Shown in pieces: positions 12,376 through 25,059 of a DNA stretch of 64,000 bases; position 1 is the first letter of the stretch, and the number at the start of each line of letters is the position of its first letter. Both the position numbers and the translations under genes were made by a program. The notes under the pieces are model-generated. The model saw nothing but the letters and a program-made list of their open reading frames with translations. It had not been told where the DNA came from and searched no databases. This DNA is from Amorphophallus konjac (lineage: Eukaryota; Streptophyta; Magnoliopsida; Alismatales; Araceae): contig CM040125.1 of the NCBI GenBank assembly GCA_022559845.1, positions 203,834,102 through 203,898,101 on the forward strand, in the 5' to 3' direction.

Positions 12376-15300
12376 GTTCCAGAACATCCAAAAGATAGAT
12401 TGAAAGACTCATTAAGTCCAAGAACAAGTCTAGGGGTTTCAAGATGATTTTTAAAACATGAGAGGGAATGAAACTCAAACCATTTAAACTTAGATAAGTT
12501 CTAAACCAATTTAATCCTTGAGATCAAAATAAAGAACTTCAAACCACACATTCAAAAGTCAATATGTTGAAGTCGATCTCACCAACCGTCCTCGAACGTT
12601 GGTAATCTTTGGCCATATAGATTGTCATGTCAAAACAACTTCTGAATTAGATTCTTCATCCAAATTCAAATCAAAACACTTACTCTTGAGATGATGTTCT
12701 TGAGCCTTCTAAACGCCAAATCCTTATGTGATGTGATCACTTCCAAAACATTAGAAAAGCTCATTTTCAGTTCATATAAATTCATTTGGTCATCATCAAA
12801 ATCCATAAGACATAATACATGAGGAGGGGGTTCAACGCTGGGCTTGTGCGGCCAAAATGAACGGCTCATAGGTATTCAATTTGGATCTATGTTTGACATC
12901 GACAATCCCATATATTACATCATTTTGAACTGAATTAGGATCAAACCAATGGCACTTAAAAAGGAATATATGGTGGTCTTATCCGAGATATAGTAATTCT
13001 ATGACCTCCTCAAGAATACCATATTAATCAAGATCATTTTCATTGTATGTACTACCTTTCATGCATATGTCGCTATTCATCATAGACTTATTTCGTCTAT
13101 AATCTCTGGTGTGAAATCTATAACCATTCACAAAAAATCTTGGATAGGCATGCGCGACCTTCGAAGGTCCATAACTTATCATCCGGACTCTTGAATCAGT
13201 AAAATAACCTTGTTCAACCTATGAATATAAACCATGTTACTTTAAAATGAACGGGCATACACCTCAAGCTTTGTGGAACTTAACTTTTGCACTTACTTGA
13301 CCTTTAAGCCATCTGACAAAAGATCTCTCTCGTTCCTTTTGAACCTCCATGTCATTGAGGTGTAGACATTGAGTAATTAATTCTGAATCAAATTATCTAC
13401 ATTGATGAATGCAACATCACCGTAAATGGGAGGAAGAATGTCAAGAAACTTATAAATTTTAGCACATGCGGAGTTGAGGACTCACTCAACATAAGGTTCA
13501 ATCTCAGCACAGTTCAGGAGAACATATATCTCTGCGGCCAACAACTCTCTATCCTCTAATATGCGATTCGAACAACGTCTGAATGCATGTCCTGGAAACT
13601 TAAATATGGACAACCGGTTGGACGGACCCACCTCTCCTCCATCATCATTACGTGGAGGTTGATTGCGACGAGTTTGAATTTCGGGTTCGAAGTACATTGA
13701 ATAGAAGTTTGAAATTTCTTCAATAATATATGCCCCGGTAATTGAACCCTCTACTTTAGCCTTGTTGCGAACCTTCATTTTCAGGTCATACATACACCTG
13801 TGACAACAATTCATATGACAATGAGATACAGTGACAATGACAAACACATGTAACTAGTGTCAAATAATCTATAAATACATACTGATTACCTCTCAAATGG
13901 ATACATTCATCGAAATTGTACCGGTCCTCCAACTTTGGCCTCATATGGAAAATGGATAATCAGGTGCTCCATGGAATCGAAGAACGCAGGGGGAAATATC
14001 TTCTCCAGCTTGCATATCGTCGTGACCACATTTTGTTCCATAGTTTACACGTCCCCAAGTTTGAGTTCTGATGCACATAGAATCCTCAAAAATTGACTCA
14101 ACTCAGTCAATGCTCCCCATATAGGCTATGGCAATATGTCACGGAATGCAATGGGCAGAAGTCTCTCCATGAACACATGGCAGTCATGACTTTTCAATCC
14201 ATATATTTTTCCCTCATTAACATTCACACAACGGGCTATGTTAGACACATATCCATCAGGGAATCTTAATTGCTTCAGCCACTGGCACAGTTCATTGATC
14301 TATGTATCTTTCAACACGTAAGCTGCTTTAAGTTGCACAACTTTGCCCCGTACCTGCCGTAATTCCAACTCTAGTCGTTTGCAAAGTATCTTCAAGTCCA
14401 CTCGCGCCTTGGCATTGTCGATTGTTTTGGCTTTCACGTTCATGATGGTGTTGAACATATTATCAAAGACATTCTTCTCAACATACATAACATCCAGGTT
14501 GTGCCGTATCAAAAGGGCTGACCAGTAAGGCAATTCCCAGAAGATACTTTTCTTCACCCAGTTGTGATCCTGTCCAAATCCATGAAGATGTCGTGTATTA
14601 CCCGACAGTTTCACTATATCTGGTAAGTCTTGCACCTGTGCCGCCATTTGTCGACCAGACATGCGTTCCAAGTCTGCTTCATCCATTTCAACTGTCTTCT
14701 TAATGAATGAGTCCTTTTGCCTTTGGAAAGGATGGTCAATTGGTAGAAGCCGTCAATGACAATCGAACCAGCATGATTTCTTACCATATTTTAGGACAAA
14801 TGATTTGGTATCAGCCATATAATAAGGACATGCCAACCTCCCGTGTGTGCTCCAGCCAGATAGCATTCCATATGCAGGGAAATCACTTATTGTCCACATC
14901 AATGCAGCCTTCATAGTGAAATTTTATTTTCTATACGCATCATAAGTAACAACTCCATCATTCCATAATCTTTTCAACTCATCAATCAGTGGCCTGATAT
15001 ATATGTCTAAATTTTTTCCTAGATTTTTTGGACATGGAATCACCAAAGTTAAGAAAATGTTCTCTCGCTTCATGCACATGCACGGCGGAAGGTTGTACGT
15101 TGTCATGAACATAGGCCAACATGAGTAAGACGCCACTGAACCTCCAAATGGGTTGAAGCCGTCTGTGCATAAACCTAACCTAACATTGCGTGGCTCGTGA
15201 GCAAAAGCAGTATAGGTAAGATTGAAATGAGCCCAAGCTTCACCGTCGGCGGGATGACTGATTATATCATCTACACGATGTACTCTTTCCATGTGCCATA

Positions 15301-16171
15301 TTTTATGCCAAGCTATCTTTGACGACATATACATCTGTTGTAATCTGGGCGTGAGAGAGAAGTATCGCAGTGACTTGTAAGGCACATCCTTCTACTTTGA
15401 ATTCTCTCCTCTCTTAGGTTTAAATCTATCATGATGACAAATATCACATGATATTTTATCTACATTATCTTCATAATATAGCATATAGTGATTAGGGCGT
15501 GCATCTATTTTTTGGTATTCAAGCCCTAACTCATTGACCATCTTCTTTGCACGGTAAAAATTTTCAGGCAACTTCTCATCTCGAGGCAGCATACTCTTGA
15601 TACGGAGAAGCATACGGTCAAAACAACTCTCACTAACGTGAAATTCAGATTTTAAATTCAACAACTGTGAGACAGCAGATAACCGAGTGTGATTTTCACA
15701 ACCATCCCACAACAGCTCATCAGCATCCCGAAGTAACTGATAAAATCTTTCAGCCGACTTGTTTGGTGGTTCTTCGTTGTACACGTGTTCCCCTTGTACA
15801 TTAAAGTTAGGGCCAGCAACATCGATTACCATGTCTGCATAGATACTTGTACCTGCAACATTGCCGGCCTCATACGACAAGAAGTCCTCACCATGACACA
15901 CCCAATTCATATAACCTTTCGTGAACCCATTCCTGTATAAATGAACTTGCACATCTCATAGACTATGAAATCTCTTGTTTTTACAAAGTAAACAAGGACA
16001 TCAGATGTTACCACGCTGGTCCACTATTCTTGGATGCCCCAATAGAAATCGAATAAAACTATCAACTCCATCCTTAAGCTCCTCTGACACCACTCCGTCA
16101 ACTACTCTGCGATTCATCCATGAACGATCAATTCTAGCCATATTTACCTAACAAATTAAAAAAATCATATC

Positions 16172-16907
16172 TGAAGAGGGGTAATGTCGTGCTACTCCTG
16201 AGCTGTGAGATCCCGGAGGAATCTTTGGTCACGGTCACCACGCGTGTATAATCTGCAAGAGGGGAAACAGGTCAGAGGTGCCCAGGGATGGAACCCTGGG
16301 GAAAACTCTCCGATGCCTAAGTTAGCAAGTGCGATAGAGCATGGATACGAAGAGAGGTGGCAGGAGTAAGAAAGGGCGCGAGATTATTCTCCACCAAGAG
16401 GTGCGGTGGTTTTCTCTCAAGATGCTTCTTCTTACCTTTCGGGAGGGCTTTCCTTGGGTCTATATAGCAGTCTATTTTAGCATAAAAGTCCAGGGAGTCG
16501 AGGGGATTCCGGGGAGGTTACGTCTTTATTGTGGGCTTTTAATAGCACGAGGACTCCCACTCTCCCTTATCCCTTAGAGTTCCCTGCACCCAGAGGATGC
16601 GTAACAGATGCTTAGATGTGCTTCCGACGGTCGGTTCAAGCTCGGGGCGCCTGCTGAGAGTCCTTCCAGGTAAGGGAGGCATAGCTCGGACATGGTGCGA
16701 TGGACCCTGGTAGGGGCTTTCCCGATCGACCTGCCGCTCGAACTTCCGGACCTTGTGGTCGCCTAGGAAGTGCTGATCCGAGAGGGTTTTTGGGCTTGGA
16801 GTAAGTGGGCCCAGAATGGGGCTGTCACTGTGGGGAGATGGGCCTGGTTCGGTTAAATTAGAGCTAGTTGGGCCGTGCTCTTGGGCGGTAGATTTTTCCC
16901 CTCTCCA
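16172..16907 (-). repeat. TAT 3' LTR
   Basis: It starts TGAAGAGGGG and ends CCCCTCTCCA, a near-perfect terminal inverted repeat. The same 736-bp length occurs at 47067-47802. It holds no gene. Confidence 0.92.
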
Positions 16908-17247
16908 CTTGTCCCCCCTACTCCCGAGCAAAAAATTGGGCTCTGACGAGTAACATTTGTCGGGGTGGTATTGGTGGCACAAATTGGGTGGGGGGTTTCC
17001 CTCCAGTAGGGGCCATTTAATGTGGCTGTCCTGGGAGTACGCCCATGATGATGACTCTATCGAGTCAATGCGAGGAGTCCCTTCTCGGAGTGTGGAACGT
17101 TGCGTCGCCTCCTGCTACACCGCTGGAAGTATAAATATCACGCGATTTTACGTCCCTGGCCTCATTTACTTAGGGTTTTGCCTCCCCGTCATCTTGTAGT
17201 CAAAAGAGCTCATGTGCCGCGAGGGGGGTCAGGAGGAGTAAAGAATC
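16908..17247 (-). other. TAT polypurine tract and spacer before the antisense ORF
   Basis: Directly inside the LTR, the minus strand reads TAGGGGGGACAAG, a polypurine-tract candidate that would prime plus-strand DNA. The remaining 320 bases hold no recognised feature and precede the plus-strand ORF start. Confidence 0.6.
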
Positions 17248-19830
17248 ATGGATGGTTTTGCAGAGGTGATAGAGGCCACGGCGGTGGCGGTTCGCCAGCT
17301 TCCATCTCTCCCCGAGTCACCCGAGCCGGCGTATTCTCCCTCTTCCCCCTGCTCTTCTTGTTCGGCAATGGCAGAGCAGTATTTCGCTACTGAGGAGCAG
17401 GAAGTTGGCCAAATCATGGGGATTCTAGGGCCACGGCCCTGAACATCCGATGCGCAATGAGTTGGGTGAGGATGAAGTGAAGGCGATGGAGGGGCGCTTC
17501 GGGTTGCCGAGGTAGTACTATTTTTCCCCGTCTCAACTTCACGAGTCCAGTCTGGATACTCACTTAGGTCCGTTCTACACCTTTCTCTTGGCTTGGAAGT
17601 GCGGGTTCCGTTTGCGTCTCCACCACTTTGTCATCAAGTTGCTTCAATCTTACCAAATGGCTTCTGTCCAGTTGGTTTCCAACTCATATACCTTCATCTT
17701 CTCCTTCATTTTTCTCTGTCGTGCGTGCGGGCTTAGTCCTTCATTGGACCTCTTTCACTCCTTTTTTGAGTTGAAGGAGCACCCCCATGTGGGCAAGGGC
17801 TTCGTTTATCTCCAAGCAAAGAGAGGAAGGAGTTGCATGATGCTTTCTGCCAAAGATTCTTCCCACAAGGGGTGGAAGACCAATTCTTCTGGGTGGGCTC
17901 GTTGAAGGGGGGGCGCCCCATGGGGTTTTTCGGTGAATCCCAACTTTCATCCATCGATCCCTCCGAAGTAGGTGGTGGTTACCCCGGAGCTGGAGGAGGA
18001 GATCAGGATTCTCCAGAAGAATCGCCTATCGACCGCCGAGCTGATGACGGTGATGAACATCGAGAAATATCCCTCCCGACCTTGTCCAAGCAAGGTAAGG
18101 ACCTCAGTGTCTCACATTATGCTTCTAAGTCGGGTAGGTGGGCCCTTTTTTGATGAGCTGACTTCTGCCCTTTTAGATTCAAGGCAGACGGATGCTGGGG
18201 GGGGGGCGACTGTTGGAGCAGGAAATCGTCGATCTGGAGGAGACGCCTGTTCCAAGTGAACCCAAAACCTCCGGGGGTCCTTCCAGCGCCTGAGATAAGG
18301 GCAAGCAGATTTCCCAAGGTGACGTCTCCGAGCGCCGCGAGGCCAAGCCTAAGGACCTCGGGGAGCGGTTGTTACTATCTTCTTTGAGGGCCTTAGCCGC
18401 CGAGAAGAAACGACAGGGGATGGCGGGGGCCGCCCAACAGGTTGAAGGGAAGGCTCCCATTGCTCCGGTCAGGGAGCCTATAATCGAAGATGCTAGCCGT
18501 CCCGATCTCCCGTCCACCGAGTCAGAAGCGGCTGCTGATGCCGGGGAAGTCGTTGCTGAGCCTACTGCACCGCCGATAGAGATGATCGATTCTGGGGATT
18601 CGACCGGAATCGAGGGGGAGCGGGGCGAGGCCGTGGCCTAGTCCAAGCTGAGCACAGTTGTCCCGAAGGAGGGGACGCACTAGGAAACGGCTCTAGTCCC
18701 AGCTCCTCTAGAAGGAGCACTCCCTCCCTCGACTGATGTCACCGGCGTTCGGGCCTCTCTATACCAGAGGTGCCGGTCCCTGGCATCTTTGTCGATCAGG
18801 GAGGAGTTTAGACGTAGCCCTCCCTCCTGACTCCTTAAGAGGGTCATGGAGGGCGGCGTGATCATGGCCAGGTGGGGGCCGAACTAGCTGATTTCTTCAC
18901 GCGGATAAGAACTGAGGAGAGATCTCTCTCTAGGGTCCGCGCTGAATCCGATTGGAAGATCGGCCAATTGACTGCCAAGCTCAACGTCTCTCGGTGGGAG
19001 GCTACCTCGCTTCAGGCCCAAGCTGGGTCGAGCCAGGAGGAGGCTCGGATGCTGGCTGAGTAGTTGGCTAGAGCTTATTATACTGCCGACCTAAAGAGCC
19101 GGCTCCTAGAGGAAGAGCGCCAGGCTCAGGTTGTGCATTTCGAGCAATGGGAGGCCAAGCAGGAGGAGCTCAATTGCCATGCTCGAGAGGCCGAGCGAGC
19201 GCGCGAGGAGGCCGAAGTGTTCCGGGTCGAGGCCGAGATCGCGCGGGCCGAGGCTGAGGCGAAGCTATCTGAGACCGAGCAGAGGCTGGCCGTCTCCGAG
19301 CAGAAGGTGGCCGAGCTCGAGCGGGGTGCAGAGCAAGCCGGGGCGGCAGTGGTCGATCGATACATGAACTCAAAGGGCTACCACACAGCTCCCTAGAAGG
19401 CCACCTTCTCGTATTACGAGCTAGGTTACCGACGGGGGCTGCGGAAGGGGTTCGCCCAAGTCTTCGATCGAGCGATCACCGTGGCCCAAAAGCAGGTGCT
19501 CGAAGGGCTCGAATTTCTTTCTGGGCAGCGTTATGATTCGGATGAGGACGTCACAGATTCTTCCTTTCAGACGTCAAGTGAAGGGGGGAGCCGGGAGGCT
19601 ACTGCTTCAACAGAGGAGTCGCCAACTCCGATTACCTCGGGGGGGGGGGGGGGCACACGATCGAGGTGGTTCCCACACAAGTGGGGTCAATGTCTGGGTC
19701 GGCCGCCACCGAGGATGTCGGGGGCAGATCTCCAAACGTAGAGGGTTCTTCGCTCACCGAGCTCCATGATGCCAAACCTCAAAAAAGGCCGCGGGCTTCT
19801 CAAAGTCCCATAATCTCCATAGACTAGGAG
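17248..19830 (+). pseudogene. TAT antisense ORF (Transposase_28 type) with coiled coil, decayed
   Basis: This is an extra ORF on the strand opposite gag-pol, placed between integrase and the 3' LTR as in TAT elements; its role is unknown. It begins with the ATG at about 17248 and an acidic N-terminal stretch. The conserved block SSLDTHLGPFYTFLL, WKCGFRLRLHHFV, SFIFLCRACGLSPSLDLFHS and KGFVYLQAKRGR spans 17540-17830. After frameshifts an Ala/Pro linker leads to an Ala-Glu-Arg-rich coiled coil (18872-19340: RAREEAEVFRVEAEIA) and a tail with YYELGYRRGLRKGF (19415-19455). TAG codons at about 19060 and 19394 and several frame changes break it. Despite the Pfam name it is not a demonstrated transposase. 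Confidence 0.75.
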
Positions 19831-21136
19831 GGGCATGAGCTGGATGTACATACATGTGCTTTTGTTTCGTGTTGCCATATAAAAACTTCTCTTTCTGTGT
19901 ATGATGGTAGTGGTTTCTTTCATCTGGGTTGTCAATATCTTACCGCCTTTAGCGTGACTTGATTACCGTATCTATGGTTGCCAGAAGAACGGAGATTTGA
20001 TACGTTTCACAGGCCTCTTGCGTGCTAATTGGTCAGATGGCTGACGTGGCACTGGCGCCTTTCCTCGTTTCTGCTTTCCATGCTTTGACTGATTTATCCA
20101 TTTCGCGCGTCCCTATGGGAGGGGCGATTGGAGGGAAACAGAGTAACTGCCGCTTAGGGAAGGGTTGCCGCCTTTCGCGTGTTTTTGAGGGGAGGATCAA
20201 TTAAGGCGAGTGTTCCCCCCTCCGGCTTAAAAAAAGGGTCCCGGAGGGCGTCTCCATCTCTTAGCACCGCTTAAGGCTTCTCTTGCAGTCTCTCCTCTTT
20301 CTCCCTTCTTGCATAGCATCTGCCTTTCGCGTTGGGAAGTTGTCTGCGAGGCATGGAGGGTGACTCGGAAGATGATGACCCTGGCGGCCGTCGAGGCATT
20401 CCTGCTACTTCGGCGTGGAAGAAGGGACAGCGATGGGTGGGCAGCGTGCAAGAAGGGACAGCGCGAGCAGCGCGCCTGTTCCCGACCGCTGGACCGCCAC
20501 CACTATTTTACGAGGAACGTAGAAGTGGAAAGAGGCTCGAGGAAATAGGGCATTCGGCACGGCGGCCTCGTCCTGCTCCTTCCCCACCTTTGCCCGCTTC
20601 TCCCTCCTCTTCCATCCCCGTCACCCTTCTCACCTCTTCTAGGGGGTGTTCGGTCTTTCTCCCTCTTTTGCTCTTCTACCAATTCTCTATTTTTTTCTTT
20701 CACTCTTTTGAGGATGCTAGAGTCTTCATCTTTGCTTGCACCGCTCGAGGGTGCTTGCTGTCTGTTTGGCATCTGGCCTTACTTCCTTCCAAAGAGTTGG
20801 CAGAGGAGGCCTTCTCTTGTTTTCTCGACATCCGGGCATTCCTTCCTCTTCTTCCTCTTCCCTTCCGATACCTTCCTCTGATTTTCCTGAGCGAACAGGG
20901 CCAACCATCCCGTTATCCGAGCCAGTTCCTACACTAGGTAGAGTCAGTGGCTCGGCTTAGGGAGGCACACCGTGCCTACGTCGAGTGATCAGCTTTGCAT
21001 CATGGTACCAGTGGATGTGCTGTCTTGATATTTAATATGCATTATATTGGCTGTGGCCCATCTGATGTACGAAGAATTAATGAAATGAAAAGGAAAGTTG
21101 TTATTGCCATTTGTTGCTCATATGTTGGAAAAAAGC
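19831..21136. other. TAT spacer between the antisense ORF and integrase
   Basis: No domain is recognised on either strand. It includes pyrimidine-rich tracts (20280-20310, 20580-20700) and a 201-codon open frame (20332-20937 plus) of low-complexity composition that I do not accept as a gene. A homopolymer of about 15 G lies just upstream at 19639. Confidence 0.5.
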
Positions 21137-22300
21137 TCAAAAATAGAACTTTCGTAATGTTGTCGCATTCCACGTCCGAGGAATGGGCGCTCCTTCCATG
21201 GTGGACAACCGGTACAACCCTTTCCCGAGCGTCTCGACCACTCGGTAGGGGCCTTCCCAGTTAGGGGCCAGCTTTCCCACCGCCTCCAGTGGTCGAGAGG
21301 CTTCGGCTTTTCTCAGGACGAAGTCTCCTGCGTGGAAATGTCTATCTCGGACTTTGGAGTTGTAATAGCGAGTGAGACGCCGCTGATATTCCGTGGCTCT
21401 GATGCTTGCTATCTCTCGGGTTTCGCTTGTCAAATCGAGGTTCTCAAGCAGCTTTGGCTCGTTCACCTCGGGCGAGAAGTGGATGACTCGGAGGGATGGG
21501 CGGCCGAGCTCCAACAGAATCATGGCGTCAGTGCCGTATACCAGCTGGAAGGGTGTCTCACCGGTTGCCGTTCTTGGGGTGGTTCGGTGCGACCATAATA
21601 CGCTTGGTAATTCCTCGAGCCAGCTGCCCTTGGCTTTTTTGAGCCTAGTCTTAATGCCTTTTAGAATGGTTTTGTTGGCATTTTCGACCAGCCCATTGGC
21701 CTGAGGGTGGGGTACCAAAGTGAAGTGATTGCGAATGTGTAGGTCAGCACATCTGTCTCGAAAGTAACGAGAGTCAAATTACCGACCGTTATCGCTCACA
21801 ATCACTGGGGGGATACCGAAGCGACAGATGATCGACTTCCAAACGAAGCTCCATACGACCAACTCGGTGATCCGGGCGGTAGCTTCAGCTTTGATCCACT
21901 TGGTAAAATAGTCGATGGCGACTATATCGAACTTTTTCTGGGCCTGGGCCATTGGGAATGATCCCAAGATGTCGATCCCCCACCGAGCGAAGGGGTATGG
22001 CTCGGTAAGCGTGACAAGTTTCGAGGCGGGCTGATGGATCAGATGGTCAAAGCGCTGGCATCGGTCACACTTTTGTACGTAGGTCGAGTAGTCGCGCTGG
22101 AGAGTAGGCCACCAGTAGCCTTGCCGCAGCAAGATCCTGGCTAGCGATCTTCCCCCTTGGTGCGCGCTGCAGACACCTTTGTGGACGTCTTGAATTGCTT
22201 GGCAAGCCTCATTGGTACCGAGGCACTTGAGGAGAGGGCCAGAAAAAGACCTTCGGTACAAGGCTTCATCCCAGATGACGAAGCGCCGAGCTTGATACTT
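21137..22300 (-). pseudogene. TAT integrase
   Basis: Inserts the element's cDNA into the genome. From the N-terminal side, the HHCC zinc-binding region (HKGVCSAHQGG ... CDRCQ) lies at about 22180-22050. The catalytic core has WGIDILG, the second Asp in IVSDNGR (about 21785), and Glu in ANGLVENANKTI (about 21690). The C-terminal part (HAGDFVLRKAEAS, LAPNWEGPYRVVE, LSTMEGAPIPRTWN, LRKFYF) ends at 21137. A single in-frame TAA at 21778-21780, just after the second Asp motif, interrupts an otherwise open frame. The catalytic triad itself is visible. Confidence 0.88.
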
Positions 22301-22429
22301 CAGTCTCTGAGCTTCTCGAGGGTCAGGGGGCTCCTGAGAATCACGGAGCCAAGATATATATGGGGTCCGCCAGTCGCTTAAGGGTGCCTGATCAATGGTC
22401 ATGAGTTCTACTTCGATACTCGGTCGCTC

Positions 22430-22870
22430 TAGTTCTTCGAGGAGGACCGATCGGGTACATTCTGGGCTTATAGAGGAGGCCAACCGAGAGAGGGGATCCA
22501 CCCGGGAGTTTTCTTTCTGAGCTATCCGGATGACCTGAAAACTCTCGAATAGTGGGGCTATCTTCCTTACCAGTTGACGATAGTTGATCATCGGTGCCTC
22601 CCGAGCTTCATAATCACCGCGGACCTTGCTAGCGACTACCTGGGAGTCAGTATGGATCCTGACTCGTTCAGCTCCCAATCGTCGTGCCATCCTGGCTCCT
22701 GAGATGAGAGCCTCATACTCGGAGACGTTATTGGATGTCGGGAAGTTGAACTTCAGGGCATACTACAGTTCTGCTCCTTCTGGGGATCGGAGAAGAACGC
22801 TGGCGCCGCTGTCGGCCGAGTTTGAGGATCCATCGACGAAAAGATCCCAGGTGGGCTCGGGCGTTAGCGG
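22430..22870 (-). pseudogene. TAT second RNase H (archaeal-type, aRNH)
   Basis: An additional RNase H between the gypsy RNase H and integrase. It starts WDLFVDGSSNSADSGASVLL at about 22860-22800 (first catalytic Asp), then YEALISGARMARRLGAERVR and IHTDSQVVASKV (about 22660-22610), and ends near RIAQKENSRVDPLSRLA. One in-frame stop (about 22762) separates the two halves. A second RNase H of this kind is diagnostic for TAT/Ogre-type elements. Confidence 0.82.
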
Positions 22871-22879
22871 ATGGACTTC

Positions 22880-23440
22880 CTCGGTCGGGACAGTGCTCTC
22901 CGCGATGCAGTCCGCGAGTGCCTGCTCTTTGATGGCCGAGCGGGGGCGATAGGAGATATCGTAAGCCCAGAGCATTATAGCCCACTGGACGAGGCAACCC
23001 GAAGCTTCAAGGTGAGCAAGGATCCTCTTCAGGGGCCCATTGGTCAATACGAAGATGGAGTGCCCCTGGAAGTTGGGCCAGAGGTGCTTGGCCGAGGATA
23101 CCAACGCTAGCACAAGTTTCTCGATTGCGGGGTACCACTGTTCGGCCTCGTTGAGCACCTTGCTGGTGTAATACACCGGCCTCTGCACTCCTACGTTGTC
23201 TCGAACTAGGACAGAGCTCACTGTGGAAGGGGTCGATGAGAGGTAGAGGTGCAATGGTTTGCCCGAGACTGGTTTTGATAACACCCGGGGTGAAGCTAGA
23301 AACTCCTTCAGCTCTGCGAAAGCCTTCTAGTATTCCTCGTCCCAGGCGAACGTGGTGGATGCCATTTTAGGCCCTCTCAATAATTTGAAGAAGGGCAGAC
23401 ATCATTCGGCCGCTCAGGACAAGAAACGGTTGAGCGTAGC
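22880..23440 (-). pseudogene. TAT first RNase H (gypsy-type)
   Basis: It follows RT. Visible landmarks are LYLSSTPSTVSSVLVRDN, RPVYYTSKVLNEAEQWYPAIEK and LALVSSAKHLWPNFQGHSI, then LVQWAIMLWAYDISYRPRSA. In canonical gypsy elements the first Asp lies in a YLAVSDxAVSAVLV-like motif; here that position reads LSSTPSTVSSVL, so the Asp appears lost. This fits the view that this RNase H is often degenerate in TAT elements. A stop near 23330 separates it from RT. Confidence 0.75.
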
Positions 23441-24500
23441 GATTCATCCAGTTAGACACTGGACGTCCTTGACACAGGTGGGCGGCCTCATGTTCAGGAT
23501 GGCCTGAACTTTGTCGGGGTTGGCTTCGATCCCGTGCTGAGTGACTAGGAAACCCAGGAATTTTTTGGATCGAACCCCGAAGGCATATTTAGCTGGGTTG
23601 AGCTTCATGTTGTATCTCAGGAGGGTGTCGAAGGTTTCTGCTAGGTCGGTGAAGTGGTCCTCGGCCTTGGGTGTCTTGACGAGTATGTCGTCGATGTAGG
23701 ATTCGACATTTCGACCGATTTGTCCTTTGAAGATAAGGTTGATCAGTCGCTGGTATGTTGCTCCGGCGTTCTTCAGTTCGAAGGGCATTCGGGTGTAGCA
23801 GTAGACGCTGAAGTCGGTGATGAAGGCTGTCTTCTTGATGTCTTCAGGATCCATTCAGATCTGATGATAGTCAGAGTAGGTGTCCAGGAAGCTGAGCAAT
23901 TCGTTACCAGAGGTCGAGTCGACTAGCTAGTCGATGCTTGGTAACGAGTAACAATCTTTCGGAGTGGCTTTGTTGAGGTCAGTGAAGTCCACGCACATTC
24001 GCCATTTGCCCGAGGCTTTTGGTACCAAGATGACATTGGCGAGCCATGTCGGGTAAAGGACCTATCGAAATAGGCCGATTTTCTTTTCCTTGATAATATG
24101 TTCTTTGATGATCGCCTGCCTTTCTGGGGCATGCTTTCTTCTGCGTTGTTGGACGGGCTTTACCGATGGGTCGAGGTTAAGCTTGTGTACCACCATCTCC
24201 CAAGGAATCCCGGGAAGGTGCTCATCAGACCATGCGAAGACTTGAATGTACTCCGAAAGGAAATTTTTATATTGCACTCGTACATCGGGTGGTAAGTCAG
24301 CCCCAATCCTTACTCCTAGGGCCAGGTCGTCTCTGAGGAAGATTGTCAGCAATTCGCCACCAGGCTCGAATGTTGCCGGTCCATCCTCGGTTCCCTCGGC
24401 CCCTTTCTTTTTCCCTTCTGCCATTACGGCTTCAGCCGAGAATATGTAGCACCTCCTACCTATTGCCTGGTTATCCGGACTTCTCTGATGCAATTTTTGG
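23440..24500 (-). pseudogene. TAT reverse transcriptase
   Basis: Copies the RNA into DNA. The fingers region (24180-23930) has WRMCVDFTDLNKATPKDCY. The palm has MPFELKNAGATYQRLI and the catalytic YIDDILVK (about 23700). After it come LNPAKYAFGVRSKKFLGFLV and HGIEANPDKVQAI. In-frame stops (about 24061, 23926 and 23855) and the break at 23444 make it a pseudogene, although the catalytic Asp pair is intact. Confidence 0.88.
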
Positions 24501-25008
24501 TGGGAAATTTCATTGTTTGGTGATAGGTGGAGGGCACTGCCTTTGTTCGGCTGAGGATACCTCGGTTGAAGATGGCATTATAGGCCGACATTCCCTTAAT
24601 CACTATGAAATCCACCATAATCCTAACGGTCTTAGGAGGGGTGCCGATGGTAACTGGCAGGCTGAGGGCTCCCTTGGGATAGGTTGCCTGGCCATTGAAC
24701 CCACAGAGGGGGGTTCGAATCGGGCAGAGCTTGGATGGGTCCTCACCCATCTTAAGAAAACACTCGTACGAGAGTACATCATGGGCGCTACCATTGTCGA
24801 CCAATATTCTATCTACGTTACAGTGATTTATAGTAGTCGATACTACAAGAGCGTCATCGTGCGGGGTGGATAATCCTTCCAGGTCTTGATCGGAGAACAC
24901 CAAGGCATGTTGTTCGCTCGTTGGCAGGGCTTTGGGGGGCTCGGAGGCCCTGCTCGTCCGCTCAGCGTGACGCTTTCTTCCTCGGCTACTGTCTCCTCCT
25001 GATGCCAT
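24460..25008 (-). pseudogene. TAT aspartic protease region
   Basis: Processes the gag-pol polyprotein. The active-site motif reads ILVDNGSAHDVLS (about 24800), the TAT-style variant of D-T/S-G-S, followed by hydrophobic strands (LPVTIGTPPKTVRIMVDFIVI) and AYNAIFNRGIL. The frame of about 180 codons is open. It is shifted relative to the downstream RT frame, so it is not part of one intact polyprotein. Confidence 0.75.
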
Positions 25009-25059
25009 GCTGCCAGAAATGACATTGATGTGGACCCCATGGGGCGATTGTCAATTTCT

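Noticed and set aside
17248..19830. Calling the Transposase_28 ORF an active transposase
   Set aside because: The family name is historical; it is an antisense extra ORF of TAT retroelements with no shown catalytic residues.
20332..20937. 201-codon frame in the TAT spacer
   Set aside because: Low-complexity pyrimidine-rich DNA, no conserved motif, and not a known part of TAT elements.
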